Positions 25,859 to 34,655 of a stretch of DNA of 53,570 nucleotides are shown one piece after another; positions within the stretch are counted from its first letter, which is position 1, and every line of letters begins with the position of its first letter. The DNA is from Bacilli bacterium (GTDB taxonomy: Bacteria; Bacillota_I; Bacilli_A; RFN20; CAG-826): assembly GCA_024408095.1 (NCBI GenBank), contig JAKSVI010000007.1:1-53570 (forward strand), read 5' to 3'. The notes under the pieces were generated by a model that was not told the origin of the DNA, did not search any database, and saw only the letters and a program-made list of their open reading frames with translations. The position numbers were made by a program, and so were the translations under genes.

Positions 25859-27292
25859 ATGAATAAACAGTTAGGTATTTTATTAGCGGTATCTTCCTTA
25901 CCTGGAAGACACGGAATTGGAGATTTCGGTGATAGCTGCTATAAATTTATTTCGTGGTTAAGCAAAAACCAATATCAATATTGGCAAGTTTTACCGCTTA
26001 ATCCTGTCGGACCAGGATATTCGCCATATATGTCAACGTGTTCTAACGCCTTAGAATATCGATATATATCATTAGATTACTTAGTAAAAGATGGACTATT
26101 AGATAAAGTTCCTTCACATCATAAAAATGATGAAGCTGTTGATTATTATTCAGTTGGTGAATTCAAAAAGAAATGGCTTTATAAGGCGTATAAAAAATTC
26201 ATTAAGTTATATCCAGAAACCTTACATAAATTTAAAACAAGAAACAAATGGGTTTTACCTTATGCTACTTTTGAAGTATTTAAATGGCATAACGATAATA
26301 GACAATGGAATGAATGGAAATTAGAAGATAGGGATTATTTCTTAACCCATAGATGTCCACCTAAAAAATACATGAATGAAATAAATTTTGTTATTTTTAT
26401 GCAATATGAAGCATTGAAACAATGGAAACACGTGATGACTTTCGCAAAAAGAAAGAAAATTAAACTAATATGTGACATGCCATTCTATGTTGGCTTTGAT
26501 GGAGTAGAGTGCTATATGAATAGAGACCAATTCTCTATTGATAAAGAAACTAATAAACTATACGAAGTTGGAGGAGTTGGACCAGATGCCTTCTCCGATG
26601 TCGGGCAACTCTGGGGCACACCAATATATAATTTTAATAAAATGAAAGAAGATAACTACTCATTATTAGTAGATAGAGTCGGTTATTTATTAAAATTATG
26701 TGATATCTTACGTATCGATCATTTTAGAGCATTTGATACATATTATGTTATTCCTGCTGAGGAAGAAACAGCGAGAAATGGTGTTTGGAAAATTGGTCCA
26801 AGAGATGATTTCTTTAATGCTTTATACGCTAAATATCCAAATAGCAACTTAATTGCAGAAGATTTAGGAGATTTAAGACCAGAAGTCTTACAACTTAGAG
26901 ATCAATTCAATTTACCAGGCATGTTTATATGTGAATTCACTATTTATGATTTATATAATAACAGCACCACTAGACAAATTGTTTACCCTGGCACACACGA
27001 TAATGAAACACTTTGGGGATGGTATTTAAATCAAAGCGAAGAAGGTTTAAATTTCATCGCTAATCGATTGGGAGTAACAGATAGAGAAAAATTATATGAT
27101 GAGATAGTAAAATATATTTTCACAATGCCAAGTATGATTACTATCTTCCAATTACAAGATGTTCTTAAATTAGATAATAAGGCCAGAATGAATTATCCAG
27201 GAACAGTAGGAGATCCTAACTGGAAATGGAAATTAAAAGATTTCTCCTGGATAAAGAAAGTTAAATATCCTGATTATAATTGGTTTAACTAA
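25859..27292 (+). CDS. malQ: 4-alpha-glucanotransferase (amylomaltase, GH77)
   Basis: Cytoplasmic disproportionating enzyme that transfers alpha-1,4-glucan segments between maltodextrins, releasing glucose and making longer chains. 477 residues, typical of GH77. Signatures: LLAVSSLPGRHGIGDFGD, LPLNPVGPGYSPYMSTC, nucleophile Asp287 in RIDHFRAFDTYY, acid/base Glu334 in IAEDLGDL, and Asp381 in GTHDNETLWGW. Sits between the secreted starch proteins and the importer genes, as expected for handling imported oligosaccharides. Own promoter. No phosphorylase or glucokinase is seen nearby. Confidence 0.96.
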   Translation: MNKQLGILLAVSSLPGRHGIGDFGDSCYKFISWLSKNQYQYWQVLPLNPVGPGYSPYMSTCSNALEYRYISLDYLVKDGLLDKVPSHHKNDEAVDYYSVGEFKKKWLYKAYKKFIKLYPETLHKFKTRNKWVLPYATFEVFKWHNDNRQWNEWKLEDRDYFLTHRCPPKKYMNEINFVIFMQYEALKQWKHVMTFAKRKKIKLICDMPFYVGFDGVECYMNRDQFSIDKETNKLYEVGGVGPDAFSDVGQLWGTPIYNFNKMKEDNYSLLVDRVGYLLKLCDILRIDHFRAFDTYYVIPAEEETARNGVWKIGPRDDFFNALYAKYPNSNLIAEDLGDLRPEVLQLRDQFNLPGMFICEFTIYDLYNNSTTRQIVYPGTHDNETLWGWYLNQSEEGLNFIANRLGVTDREKLYDEIVKYIFTMPSMITIFQLQDVLKLDNKARMNYPGTVGDPNWKWKLKDFSWIKKVKYPDYNWFN

Positions 27293-27329
27293 TTATACAA
27301 AATCACTATATCCTTATTTCATATAAAGA

Positions 27330-27812
27330 TTATTTAATTAGATCTTTGAGTTTCAAAGGTCTATTTTTATACATAATTACAAAAATGTAATAATCAATAC
27401 AATTCACTAATAAATAAGTAGTAATAGATAGAATTACTAAAGAGGCTGTTAAATATGGTTCTCCATTTTTCGTAAAATATAACACTAAAGATAAAATTAA
27501 TAGTCCAATTCCAAGTAAAGTTCCAACTATTACCGCAATAAGAGGGACGTTGTTCATAACTCCATTTGGATTGTAAGCAATTTTATATAAACTAGGCTCT
27601 TTTTTCCATCCTTTTATCGTAATAATTACTTCTAGAAGTAAAAAGCACATTGTTAGGCATAACGCCACAATAGATAAAACCTTCGTATCAGAATTACTTA
27701 ATATGATACAGATCATGCTAAAAATCATGACTCCAAAAGACAATAAAATCATTAAAACAGCAATAATCCTAAATAATATATTTTTACGTTCATTAAAGTT
27801 AGTAACTTTCAT
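27330..27812 (-). CDS. Small membrane protein of unknown function
   Basis: 160 residues with four clear hydrophobic segments (about 14-38, 44-64, 88-112, 119-145) and no recognised motif. The start has no Shine-Dalgarno; a TACAAT -10 box lies exactly six bases before the ATG, so the message is probably leaderless. Divergent from the importer operon, with overlapping -35 boxes, and convergent with malQ, whose terminator falls inside the last codons of this gene. That placement makes co-regulation with the importer possible, but a transport role is only a guess. Confidence 0.65.
   Translation of the reverse strand: MKVTNFNERKNILFRIIAVLMILLSFGVMIFSMICIILSNSDTKVLSIVALCLTMCFLLLEVIITIKGWKKEPSLYKIAYNPNGVMNNVPLIAVIVGTLLGIGLLILSLVLYFTKNGEPYLTASLVILSITTYLLVNCIDYYIFVIMYKNRPLKLKDLIK
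27340..27367 (+). terminator. malQ terminator embedded in the convergent gene
   Basis: AGATCTTTGA (27340-27349) pairs with TCAAAGGTCT (27353-27362), one G-T pair, GTT loop, then ATTTTT. The hairpin is made of the last coding codons of the minus-strand membrane protein. Confidence 0.7.
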
Positions 27813-27847
27813 ATAGATATTGTAATCAAAAAAACTTTACTTGTCAT
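27813..27847 (-). promoter_or_regulatory. Leaderless promoter of the small membrane protein
   Basis: Reading the minus strand: ATGACA (27847-27842), 17-base spacer, TG-extended TACAAT (27824-27819), then exactly six bases to the ATG. Its -35 overlaps the -35 of the divergent importer promoter. Confidence 0.6.
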
Positions 27848-27869
27848 AAAAAATATATAGATATATAAT
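27841..27869 (+). promoter_or_regulatory. Promoter of the maltodextrin importer operon
   Basis: TTGTCA (27841-27846), 17-base spacer, consensus TATAAT (27864-27869). Predicted start near 27876, at the edge of the palindrome that follows. Confidence 0.75.
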
Positions 27870-27880
27870 TTTTTTGTAAA

Positions 27881-27897
27881 TACCGAAAGGTTCGGTA
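27881..27897. promoter_or_regulatory. Palindrome at the importer transcription start (putative operator or 5' hairpin)
   Basis: TACCGAA (27881-27887), AGG, TTCGGTA (27891-27897): a perfect 7-bp inverted repeat just after the predicted start point, the position of a classical repressor operator. As RNA it could also form a 5' hairpin. Confidence 0.5.
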
Positions 27898-27915
27898 CAT
27901 AAGTAGGAAAAAAAT

Positions 27916-29691
27916 ATGAGAAGAAAATTTTTTAGTTTTTCTTTGATGGCCAGTGTTGGTCTTCTTGTTTTTTCATTTGGCGCGGTTACCGCGTGTAACG
28001 CTAACAATGTCCAAATTGCTTCAGTTAAAATGGATATTAGTTCATTATCGCTCAAAGTGGGAGAATATAAAGACATTAAAGCATCTGTTTCACCAAAAGA
28101 TTTCTTATCCACTACAGCTTATTGGGTAAGTACAAATGAAAATGTCGCTATTGTCGATGAATATGGAAGAGTTTTTGCCGTCGGTGTTGGTCAATGCCAA
28201 ATCCACTGTTATATCGGTGGCGGTAGAGCTATTTGTAATGTTTCTGTTGATAAAAACGGAGACGTTCCAGTTGATCAACCATCATTAAGACTTGTTCCAG
28301 CTTCAAAAACCATTCAAGTAAACGAAGAATTTGATTTATCTTATGTTGTCAATCCTACAGACACGTTAGTCACATTTGTATCAAGCGCACCAAGCGTTGC
28401 TTCTGTATCTACTACCGGACACGTTAAAGGTTTAACAGAAGGTTCAGCCACTATTACCGCTAGCGGTACAAATGGCAAAACTGCTACATCAATTATCACT
28501 GTTACTACCGGTGGAGGCGGAGGAGATGATCCAGAATATCCAGAATACGGATATGGCGGAAATATCAAAATCGGAGCCCCATTAAATCAACAAGACTTTA
28601 TGAAAGGTTTGTGCAGTGATTTCAATAGATTAACAAAATCTAACATTAACTTCACAGTTGTGGCATGGGAAGAAGATAAATCCGCTGATAACATGTCAGA
28701 TCCAGCTACTGGACCAGATATTTATCCATTTGTTTCTGACCAAACATTAAGATTATATTCTCGTAACGCTATTACTAAGATTCCAAACAGCCATGCTGAC
28801 TGGATTGAAGAAGATATGGGAACAGAAGCTCTTGAATATGCTACATTAGCTGGTGTTAACCAGGTTATTGGCTATCCATTCACTTCAGATAATGGTTACG
28901 TTATGTTCTATGACAAATCTGTTGTTAGTGAAGCTGAAATCGATGAAATTGATAAATTATTTGATAAAGCTGACGCTCTTGGCTACGAAGTAGATTTTGA
29001 CTTAGCCAATGGTTATTATAGTGCTGGTACATTCATGACCTATAATAACGGCAAATCATTATATAAATTAACTGCTCGTGATGATGGCACTCCAACTGTA
29101 AAAACAAGCTTTAATTCTGAAGCAGGTTTAAATGCTGCTAGATTAATGGCTAAACTCTTTGGAGAAGATGCTTTAATGGGCTCAATAGAAGTTCCGACTG
29201 CTGCTAATAAGGTATTAGCAACGATTACTGATACAAGTAAAATTGCAGCATTTAAAGCCGTTTTAGGGAGCAATTATGCTGCTGCACCATTACCATTCAC
29301 AGATAGCACCAGAACCACACGTTTAGGAGTTTATCTCGGATATAAATGTTATGGCGTTAACGGAGCTGGTAGAAGCAAAGATAAACTTGATATGTGTTTC
29401 AATATTTGTAAATTTATGAGCGGAAAATACGCTCAAGAACAAAGATTCCGTTCATTCTTTACAAAACCAACATTAACTTCATTGCAATCTATTGCGGCAT
29501 TTGAACCACACATTGCTGCTTTAAATGCTCAAGCATTAGTTAGAGGTTGCATACCTCAAACTGCTGTTGAAACTTCATTATGGAGCCAAACTGCAGATGC
29601 TGCACAGCAAATTCAGCAATTAGGACCTGGAGCAACTGATGCACAATTAAAGAAATTGTTACAGGATTTAGACGACGGTTTAAGTAAATAA
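27916..29691 (+). CDS. Maltodextrin-type ABC substrate-binding lipoprotein with Big_2 domains
   Basis: 591 residues. Signal peptide with lipobox VTAC (about 24-27). Two Ig-like Big_2 repeats (about 35-115 and 122-200) and a Gly/Pro hinge (GGGGGDDPEYPEYG) precede a family 1 extracellular binding domain (about 212-591: NIKIGAPLNQQDFMKG, GPDIYPFVSD, IGYPFTSDNGYVMFYDKS). Binding proteins of this class normally start directly after the lipid anchor, so the two stalk domains are an unusual addition that would lift the domain off the membrane. Next gene is the MalF-like permease, 2 bp on. Ligand inferred from the starch context. Confidence 0.85.
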   Translation: MRRKFFSFSLMASVGLLVFSFGAVTACNANNVQIASVKMDISSLSLKVGEYKDIKASVSPKDFLSTTAYWVSTNENVAIVDEYGRVFAVGVGQCQIHCYIGGGRAICNVSVDKNGDVPVDQPSLRLVPASKTIQVNEEFDLSYVVNPTDTLVTFVSSAPSVASVSTTGHVKGLTEGSATITASGTNGKTATSIITVTTGGGGGDDPEYPEYGYGGNIKIGAPLNQQDFMKGLCSDFNRLTKSNINFTVVAWEEDKSADNMSDPATGPDIYPFVSDQTLRLYSRNAITKIPNSHADWIEEDMGTEALEYATLAGVNQVIGYPFTSDNGYVMFYDKSVVSEAEIDEIDKLFDKADALGYEVDFDLANGYYSAGTFMTYNNGKSLYKLTARDDGTPTVKTSFNSEAGLNAARLMAKLFGEDALMGSIEVPTAANKVLATITDTSKIAAFKAVLGSNYAAAPLPFTDSTRTTRLGVYLGYKCYGVNGAGRSKDKLDMCFNICKFMSGKYAQEQRFRSFFTKPTLTSLQSIAAFEPHIAALNAQALVRGCIPQTAVETSLWSQTADAAQQIQQLGPGATDAQLKKLLQDLDDGLSK

Positions 29692-29693
29692 AT

Positions 29694-31220
29694 ATGACCA
29701 CTATTCGTTATTTGTCCTTGTCTAAGCCAGAAAGAGCGCTCGTTAGTATCGGACGTTTCTTTAAAGGCATCGGCATTGGTATTGCTCATTTCTTCAAAAA
29801 AATACCAAGTGCGATGCTTAAAGTAGGCTATGCAATTTCTAAACCTTTTAGAACATTATTTGATGCATTCAAAAATGGTACCTGGTTCACAAGACTTAAC
29901 TTCTTGTTCATGGGATTTTCTCAACTATTGCATCATGAAATATTTAGAGGAATCTTATATTTAGCCTATGAAGGCGTATTTATTTGGTTTTTAATCAAAA
30001 TTGGTATTTCTAACTTATCTAAATTAGGAACCTTAGGCACATTCTCTCCAACAAGCCAATATATTGGTGATGTCGCTGAAGGTACATTAGTGTCCATTGC
30101 AGGAGATAGTTCCTTTACTATATTACTTTATTCATTAGTGACCATCTTATTCATCATTATTTTGGTAGTTTTATGGTATTTCTCTATTAGAGACGCTAAA
30201 TCATTACAAGATAATATCGCTATTGGCAAAAATAGCAAAAACACTGATTTCTTAAAAGAATTAGTTGATAAGAAATACCATAAATTATTATTGGCCATTC
30301 CACTTGTTGGTTTAGTAGCCTTCACTGTTATTCCAATCATATTTATGATTATTGTTGGATTTACTAACTATGATGGAAGAGCGCACGCTGACTTATTTGA
30401 CTGGGTTGGATTTGATAACTATCATAACTTATTCGCTGGATTTACATCTAACGGATCAAATATTATCGGAGAAGTATTCTGGCAAGTCTTAGGTTGGACT
30501 CTTTTATGGGCTTTAATCGCTACATTTACCAACTATTTCTTAGGAATGATTGTTGCTTTATTGATTAATAAGAAAGGAATTAAATTAAAGAAACTTTGGA
30601 GAACGATATTGATTCTCACTATCGCTGTTCCGCAGTTCGTATCCTTGTTATTAATTAATAGAATGCTCACTCCTGGAGGATTTTTAACTAGATTATTTGT
30701 GCAATGGAACTGGATTCCAGCTAATACATCACCATTTGATAGCGTTATTTTAGCAAGAGCTTTAATTATCATTGTTAACATGTGGGTTGGTGTTCCTTAT
30801 ACAATGCTTATTTGTTCAGGTATTTTAATGAATATTCCAGAAGATTTATATGAATCTGCGCGTATTGATGGAGCCTCAACATTTAAAATGTATACCTCTA
30901 TTACATTACCTTATATGTTATTTATTACCCTCCCGTATTTAATAAGCCAATTTGTTGGAAATATTAATAACTTTAATATTATTTATCTTTTAAGTGCTGG
31001 AGCGCCTAAATTTAAAGGAAACATTCCTACTTTCTATGGGGAAGTTGGACAAACTGACTTATTAATTACTTGGATATATAAGATGAGCATGGAAGGCGAC
31101 GATAAAAGCTATGCAGTTGCCTGTGTTCTCGGCATTTTGATTTTCTTAGTCATCGCTGTAATCTCACTCATCTTCTACGGACGTAGCTCATCAGTTAAAA
31201 ACGAGGAGGATTTCCAATAA
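29694..31220 (+). CDS. malF: ABC sugar permease, MalF-like
   Basis: Inner-membrane permease subunit, 508 residues. The first ~85 residues are amphipathic, followed by early hydrophobic segments (about 85-105 and 135-165) before the core; the binding-protein-dependent transport domain (about 205-500) has the coupling helix ESARIDGASTFKMYTSITLPYM that docks on the ATPase (EAA loop). The length is close to MalF rather than to shorter sugar permeases. It starts 2 bp after the binding-protein stop and is followed 3 bp later by MalG, so the four genes form one transport operon. Confidence 0.9.
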   Translation: MTTIRYLSLSKPERALVSIGRFFKGIGIGIAHFFKKIPSAMLKVGYAISKPFRTLFDAFKNGTWFTRLNFLFMGFSQLLHHEIFRGILYLAYEGVFIWFLIKIGISNLSKLGTLGTFSPTSQYIGDVAEGTLVSIAGDSSFTILLYSLVTILFIIILVVLWYFSIRDAKSLQDNIAIGKNSKNTDFLKELVDKKYHKLLLAIPLVGLVAFTVIPIIFMIIVGFTNYDGRAHADLFDWVGFDNYHNLFAGFTSNGSNIIGEVFWQVLGWTLLWALIATFTNYFLGMIVALLINKKGIKLKKLWRTILILTIAVPQFVSLLLINRMLTPGGFLTRLFVQWNWIPANTSPFDSVILARALIIIVNMWVGVPYTMLICSGILMNIPEDLYESARIDGASTFKMYTSITLPYMLFITLPYLISQFVGNINNFNIIYLLSAGAPKFKGNIPTFYGEVGQTDLLITWIYKMSMEGDDKSYAVACVLGILIFLVIAVISLIFYGRSSSVKNEEDFQ

Positions 31221-31223
31221 TAT

Positions 31224-32087
31224 ATGGAAAAGAAACATTACGCGAGTAAACGCGCCCTTGAAAAAGGTAATAGAATTCTTGTTTACGCTATCCTAATCGT
31301 TATATGTTTGATTTGGGTTTTCCCATTCTTCTATCTCGTTTTCCAATCATTTGGTTTAAATCCTAATCCAAAAAGTATTTTCCCAGGACCAGGAAACTGG
31401 ACGATTAATAACTACGCTCAATTATTTACTAATAAATCTACACCATTCTTCTCTTGGTGGTTAAATACCTTTATTATTGCCTTTTTTACAGCTGCCCTTC
31501 AGACTGTTTTAGTCTTAATGACCGCTTATGCACTATCTAGACTACGTTTCACTGGTAGACAAGCATTAATGAAATTAATACTTATTTTAGGTATGTTCCC
31601 AGGATTTTTAGGAATGTTAGTTATTTATTACATATTAAAACTACTGAATTTAAATACATCGATATATTCGCTTATTTTAGTCTATGCGGCTAGTTCAATG
31701 ATGTCTTATTACATCGCGAAAGGATTCTTTGACACCATTTCTAAGAGTTTAGATGAAGCTGTCTTAATTGATGGAGGAACTAAAAATACAGTTTTCTGGA
31801 GAGTTATTCTTCCATTATCTAAACCAATTATTATTTACACGATTTTAGTTAGCTTTACTGGACCATGGGGTGACTTTATGTTCGGCAAATATATCGCTAT
31901 TTCTGGTGGATTGCAAGTTAATGAATTTACAGTTGCTGTCGGGCTTCAATATCTGACAGGATTTGATGAATATTATGGAGTATTCTGCGCTGGAGCAGTA
32001 ATGGTATCCATTCCTATTACCGCCCTATTCTTCTGGCTACAACGTTATTACGTTGAAGGCATTGCCGGTGGCGCAGTTAAAGGATAA
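31224..32087 (+). CDS. malG: ABC sugar permease, MalG-like
   Basis: 287-residue partner permease with six membrane helices. Conserved opening VFPFFYLVFQSFG, substrate-domain segment YILKLLNLNTSIYSLILVY and the EAA-type coupling loop DEAVLIDGGTKNTVFWRVILPLSKP. The C-terminus ends GIAGGAVKG, the typical MalG ending that enters the ATPase dimer. Shine-Dalgarno AGGAGG lies in the end of malF. Followed by the ATPase after 14 bp with a good AAGGAG site. Confidence 0.92.
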   Translation: MEKKHYASKRALEKGNRILVYAILIVICLIWVFPFFYLVFQSFGLNPNPKSIFPGPGNWTINNYAQLFTNKSTPFFSWWLNTFIIAFFTAALQTVLVLMTAYALSRLRFTGRQALMKLILILGMFPGFLGMLVIYYILKLLNLNTSIYSLILVYAASSMMSYYIAKGFFDTISKSLDEAVLIDGGTKNTVFWRVILPLSKPIIIYTILVSFTGPWGDFMFGKYIAISGGLQVNEFTVAVGLQYLTGFDEYYGVFCAGAVMVSIPITALFFWLQRYYVEGIAGGAVKG

Positions 32088-32101
32088 AGGAGAAAATAAG
32101 T

Positions 32102-34654
32102 ATGGCAAGTTTGAAACTAGAACACATTTATAAGGTTTATCCAAACGGGCATAAGGCCGTCAGTGACTTTAATATGAATATTGAAGACGGCGAATTTATC
32201 GTTTTCGTTGGACCTTCTGGTTGTGGTAAGTCCACTACTTTAAGAATGATTGCAGGACTTGAAGAAATTACTTCGGGTGAATTATATATCGGTGACACAT
32301 TAGTTAACGATATGCAGCCAAAAGATAGAGATATCGCTATGGTTTTCCAAAACTATGCTCTTTATCCTCATATGACAGTTTATGAAAATATGGCATTCGG
32401 TTTAACTTTAAGAAAAGTTCCAAGAACCGAAATTCACGAAAAAGTTATGTGGGCTGCCGATGTTCTTGGCTTAAGAGAATATCTTGACCGTAAACCAAAA
32501 GCCATGTCTGGCGGTCAAAGACAACGTGTCAGCTTAGGAAGAGCGATTTTACGTAATCCTAAAGTCATGCTTCTTGACGAACCATTAAGTAACCTCGATG
32601 CAAAACTTAGAAGCCAGATGAGAAGTGAAATCTCCAAGTTACATCAACAATTAAAAACAACATTTATATATGTTACTCACGACCAAGTTGAAGCTATGAC
32701 TCTTGGCACAAGAGTTGTCGTTATGAAATTAGGCAGAGTTCAACAAATAGATTCACCACAAAATTTATATGATCATCCAATTAATAAATTCGTGGCAGGA
32801 TTTATTGGTACTCCACAGATGAACTTCTTTAACGTCACTTTAAAAGAAGAAAAAGATAAAGTGACTGTTAATTTTAAAGATTGTGAACAACCAAATTTAA
32901 CATTAACCAAAGATCAAGTATTAAAAGCCGAAAAGAAATATCTACAAGGTGATAAAGGTATCATTTTAGGCTTTAGATGCGAGGCCATTACCGCTGAAAC
33001 AGAATTAGTCAAAGGCGATAACATCGTTAATGTCACTATTTCTCACTTTGAAGAATTAGGTAATGAAACTTTAATTTATGGTGATTTAAAAGAAGTCAGT
33101 GGTTTAGGTAACGATTCCACCACTTCGGTAATTATTAAAGCTACCTCAAAACTAGGTTATAAACCAGGTGATGTCATTAAAGCAAAGATTGACGTTCAAA
33201 AGATTCATTTATTCGATGCTGAATCAGAAATGACAATTTTACCTCCAATTCCAGAAAAGAACGTTTTACCAGTTGATATCGTTAACGAAAAAATGAATCT
33301 TTTCTCAAATGCAAGTAAACCAGAAAGCATCCCAGTTGATTTTGTTAAAGATGGCACCATCTCTCTTCCAATCGACAGCATTACCGTTGGTAAAGGCAAA
33401 GAGACTGGCACAATATTAAAAATCGAACAACAAAGAAAAGAATATCTCGCTTTAGTTGAAGCTGGAAATAAGAAAATTTTCGTCCTTGTTAATGATAAAG
33501 CAAAAGTTGGGGATAAAATTACTTTCTCAGTAGATTATTCTAAAGCAACATTTAGAGATGAAAACGATAAACTTATTGCTTCTCCTCTCGCAGATAAAGA
33601 TGATATTTCTGCTACATTTGTTAATTTAAAAACAGCTTATGAGACAACAAAAAATGAATCATTTAATCAAATTAGAGATCAACGTATCAAAGCTGTAAAT
33701 GATGAATATCAACAAAAAGAGACGGAATTTGCAGAGAAATGGAATAAATTATTAGAAGAAGCTAAAGTCAAAGAAGAATCATTAGCCTCTCAAGCCGATA
33801 GCAAAAAAGCTGAAGTTTTAAAAGAAAATGAACAATTAAAACTTGACCTAGCAAACGCTAAAACTAAATACGCTCAAGATAAGAAAGAATGTAAAGCTAA
33901 ACACACTGAAATCAAGAAAACTGAAATTGCTAAAATTGAAAATCAATATAAGCAAATGTGGGCTAAAGAAGCTGATGAATATCATGAATCAATGGCGAAA
34001 AATAAAGATGCTGATTCAAGAAGAAGCAGACGCTTATCTTATCAAGTATTTAAAGAGAGCTTCCCTCAAATGAAAAACAACGATCTTGAAAGAAAGACCA
34101 ACGCTTTAGAGTTTGATAAAGAAACTGAATTAAATGCAATTAAGAGCCAATTTTCTCAATTTAAAAACTTCACAACCGATAAGATTAAACAAAATCTCGT
34201 TAAATTTAATGAAGAATATCATCCATATAACGCTTTATTAGCAAAACAAAAAGAAGAACTCAAAGAACTTCAAAACAAAAAGAAAGATGACTTATTACAT
34301 GCTGAATTGATTTTCTTCTTTAAATATGAGGATACATACCAACTTATCCCAGATGAAATAACAAATAAAATCATTCAAGGATTAGGCAACAAAGTCTTCA
34401 CTAAAATATTCAAAATACGAGTTCCACACGCCAACTTTATTAAGACTAACGACGGCAAAGAGTATAAAGTCGTTAGCTATGTTAACTATGGCGATGTGAA
34501 AATGTATAAGTGCACCACTGACTGTATGGGTGAAAAAATTGCTATTTATATAAATAAAGCAGAAGAATTAGAAATTGGACAAACCATTTCTTTACTTCCT
34601 GATTTATCCTCTACAGAAATTTACGAAACAGAATTAAATATCAGGTTATATTAA
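32102..34654 (+). CDS. MalK/MsmX-like ABC ATPase with large coiled-coil extension
   Basis: 850 residues against about 370 for MalK/MsmK. Residues 1-375 are a standard sugar-importer ATPase: Walker A GPSGCGKST (37-45), Q-loop VFQNYALYPHM, signature MSGGQRQR, Walker B VMLLDEPLSNLD, switch VTHD, then a TOBE-type regulatory part to about 375 (KIHLFDAESEM). What follows is not in the family: a second OB/TOBE-like segment (about 418-500, GTILKIEQQRKEYLALV), a long charged coiled coil (about 508-735, rich in Lys/Glu heptads) and a C-terminal domain (736-850) ending in another TOBE-like strand set. No frameshift or internal stop. Cytoplasmic; the extension may scaffold or regulate the importer. Confidence 0.88.
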   Translation: MASLKLEHIYKVYPNGHKAVSDFNMNIEDGEFIVFVGPSGCGKSTTLRMIAGLEEITSGELYIGDTLVNDMQPKDRDIAMVFQNYALYPHMTVYENMAFGLTLRKVPRTEIHEKVMWAADVLGLREYLDRKPKAMSGGQRQRVSLGRAILRNPKVMLLDEPLSNLDAKLRSQMRSEISKLHQQLKTTFIYVTHDQVEAMTLGTRVVVMKLGRVQQIDSPQNLYDHPINKFVAGFIGTPQMNFFNVTLKEEKDKVTVNFKDCEQPNLTLTKDQVLKAEKKYLQGDKGIILGFRCEAITAETELVKGDNIVNVTISHFEELGNETLIYGDLKEVSGLGNDSTTSVIIKATSKLGYKPGDVIKAKIDVQKIHLFDAESEMTILPPIPEKNVLPVDIVNEKMNLFSNASKPESIPVDFVKDGTISLPIDSITVGKGKETGTILKIEQQRKEYLALVEAGNKKIFVLVNDKAKVGDKITFSVDYSKATFRDENDKLIASPLADKDDISATFVNLKTAYETTKNESFNQIRDQRIKAVNDEYQQKETEFAEKWNKLLEEAKVKEESLASQADSKKAEVLKENEQLKLDLANAKTKYAQDKKECKAKHTEIKKTEIAKIENQYKQMWAKEADEYHESMAKNKDADSRRSRRLSYQVFKESFPQMKNNDLERKTNALEFDKETELNAIKSQFSQFKNFTTDKIKQNLVKFNEEYHPYNALLAKQKEELKELQNKKKDDLLHAELIFFFKYEDTYQLIPDEITNKIIQGLGNKVFTKIFKIRVPHANFIKTNDGKEYKVVSYVNYGDVKMYKCTTDCMGEKIAIYINKAEELEIGQTISLLPDLSSTEIYETELNIRLY

Positions 34655-34655
34655 T

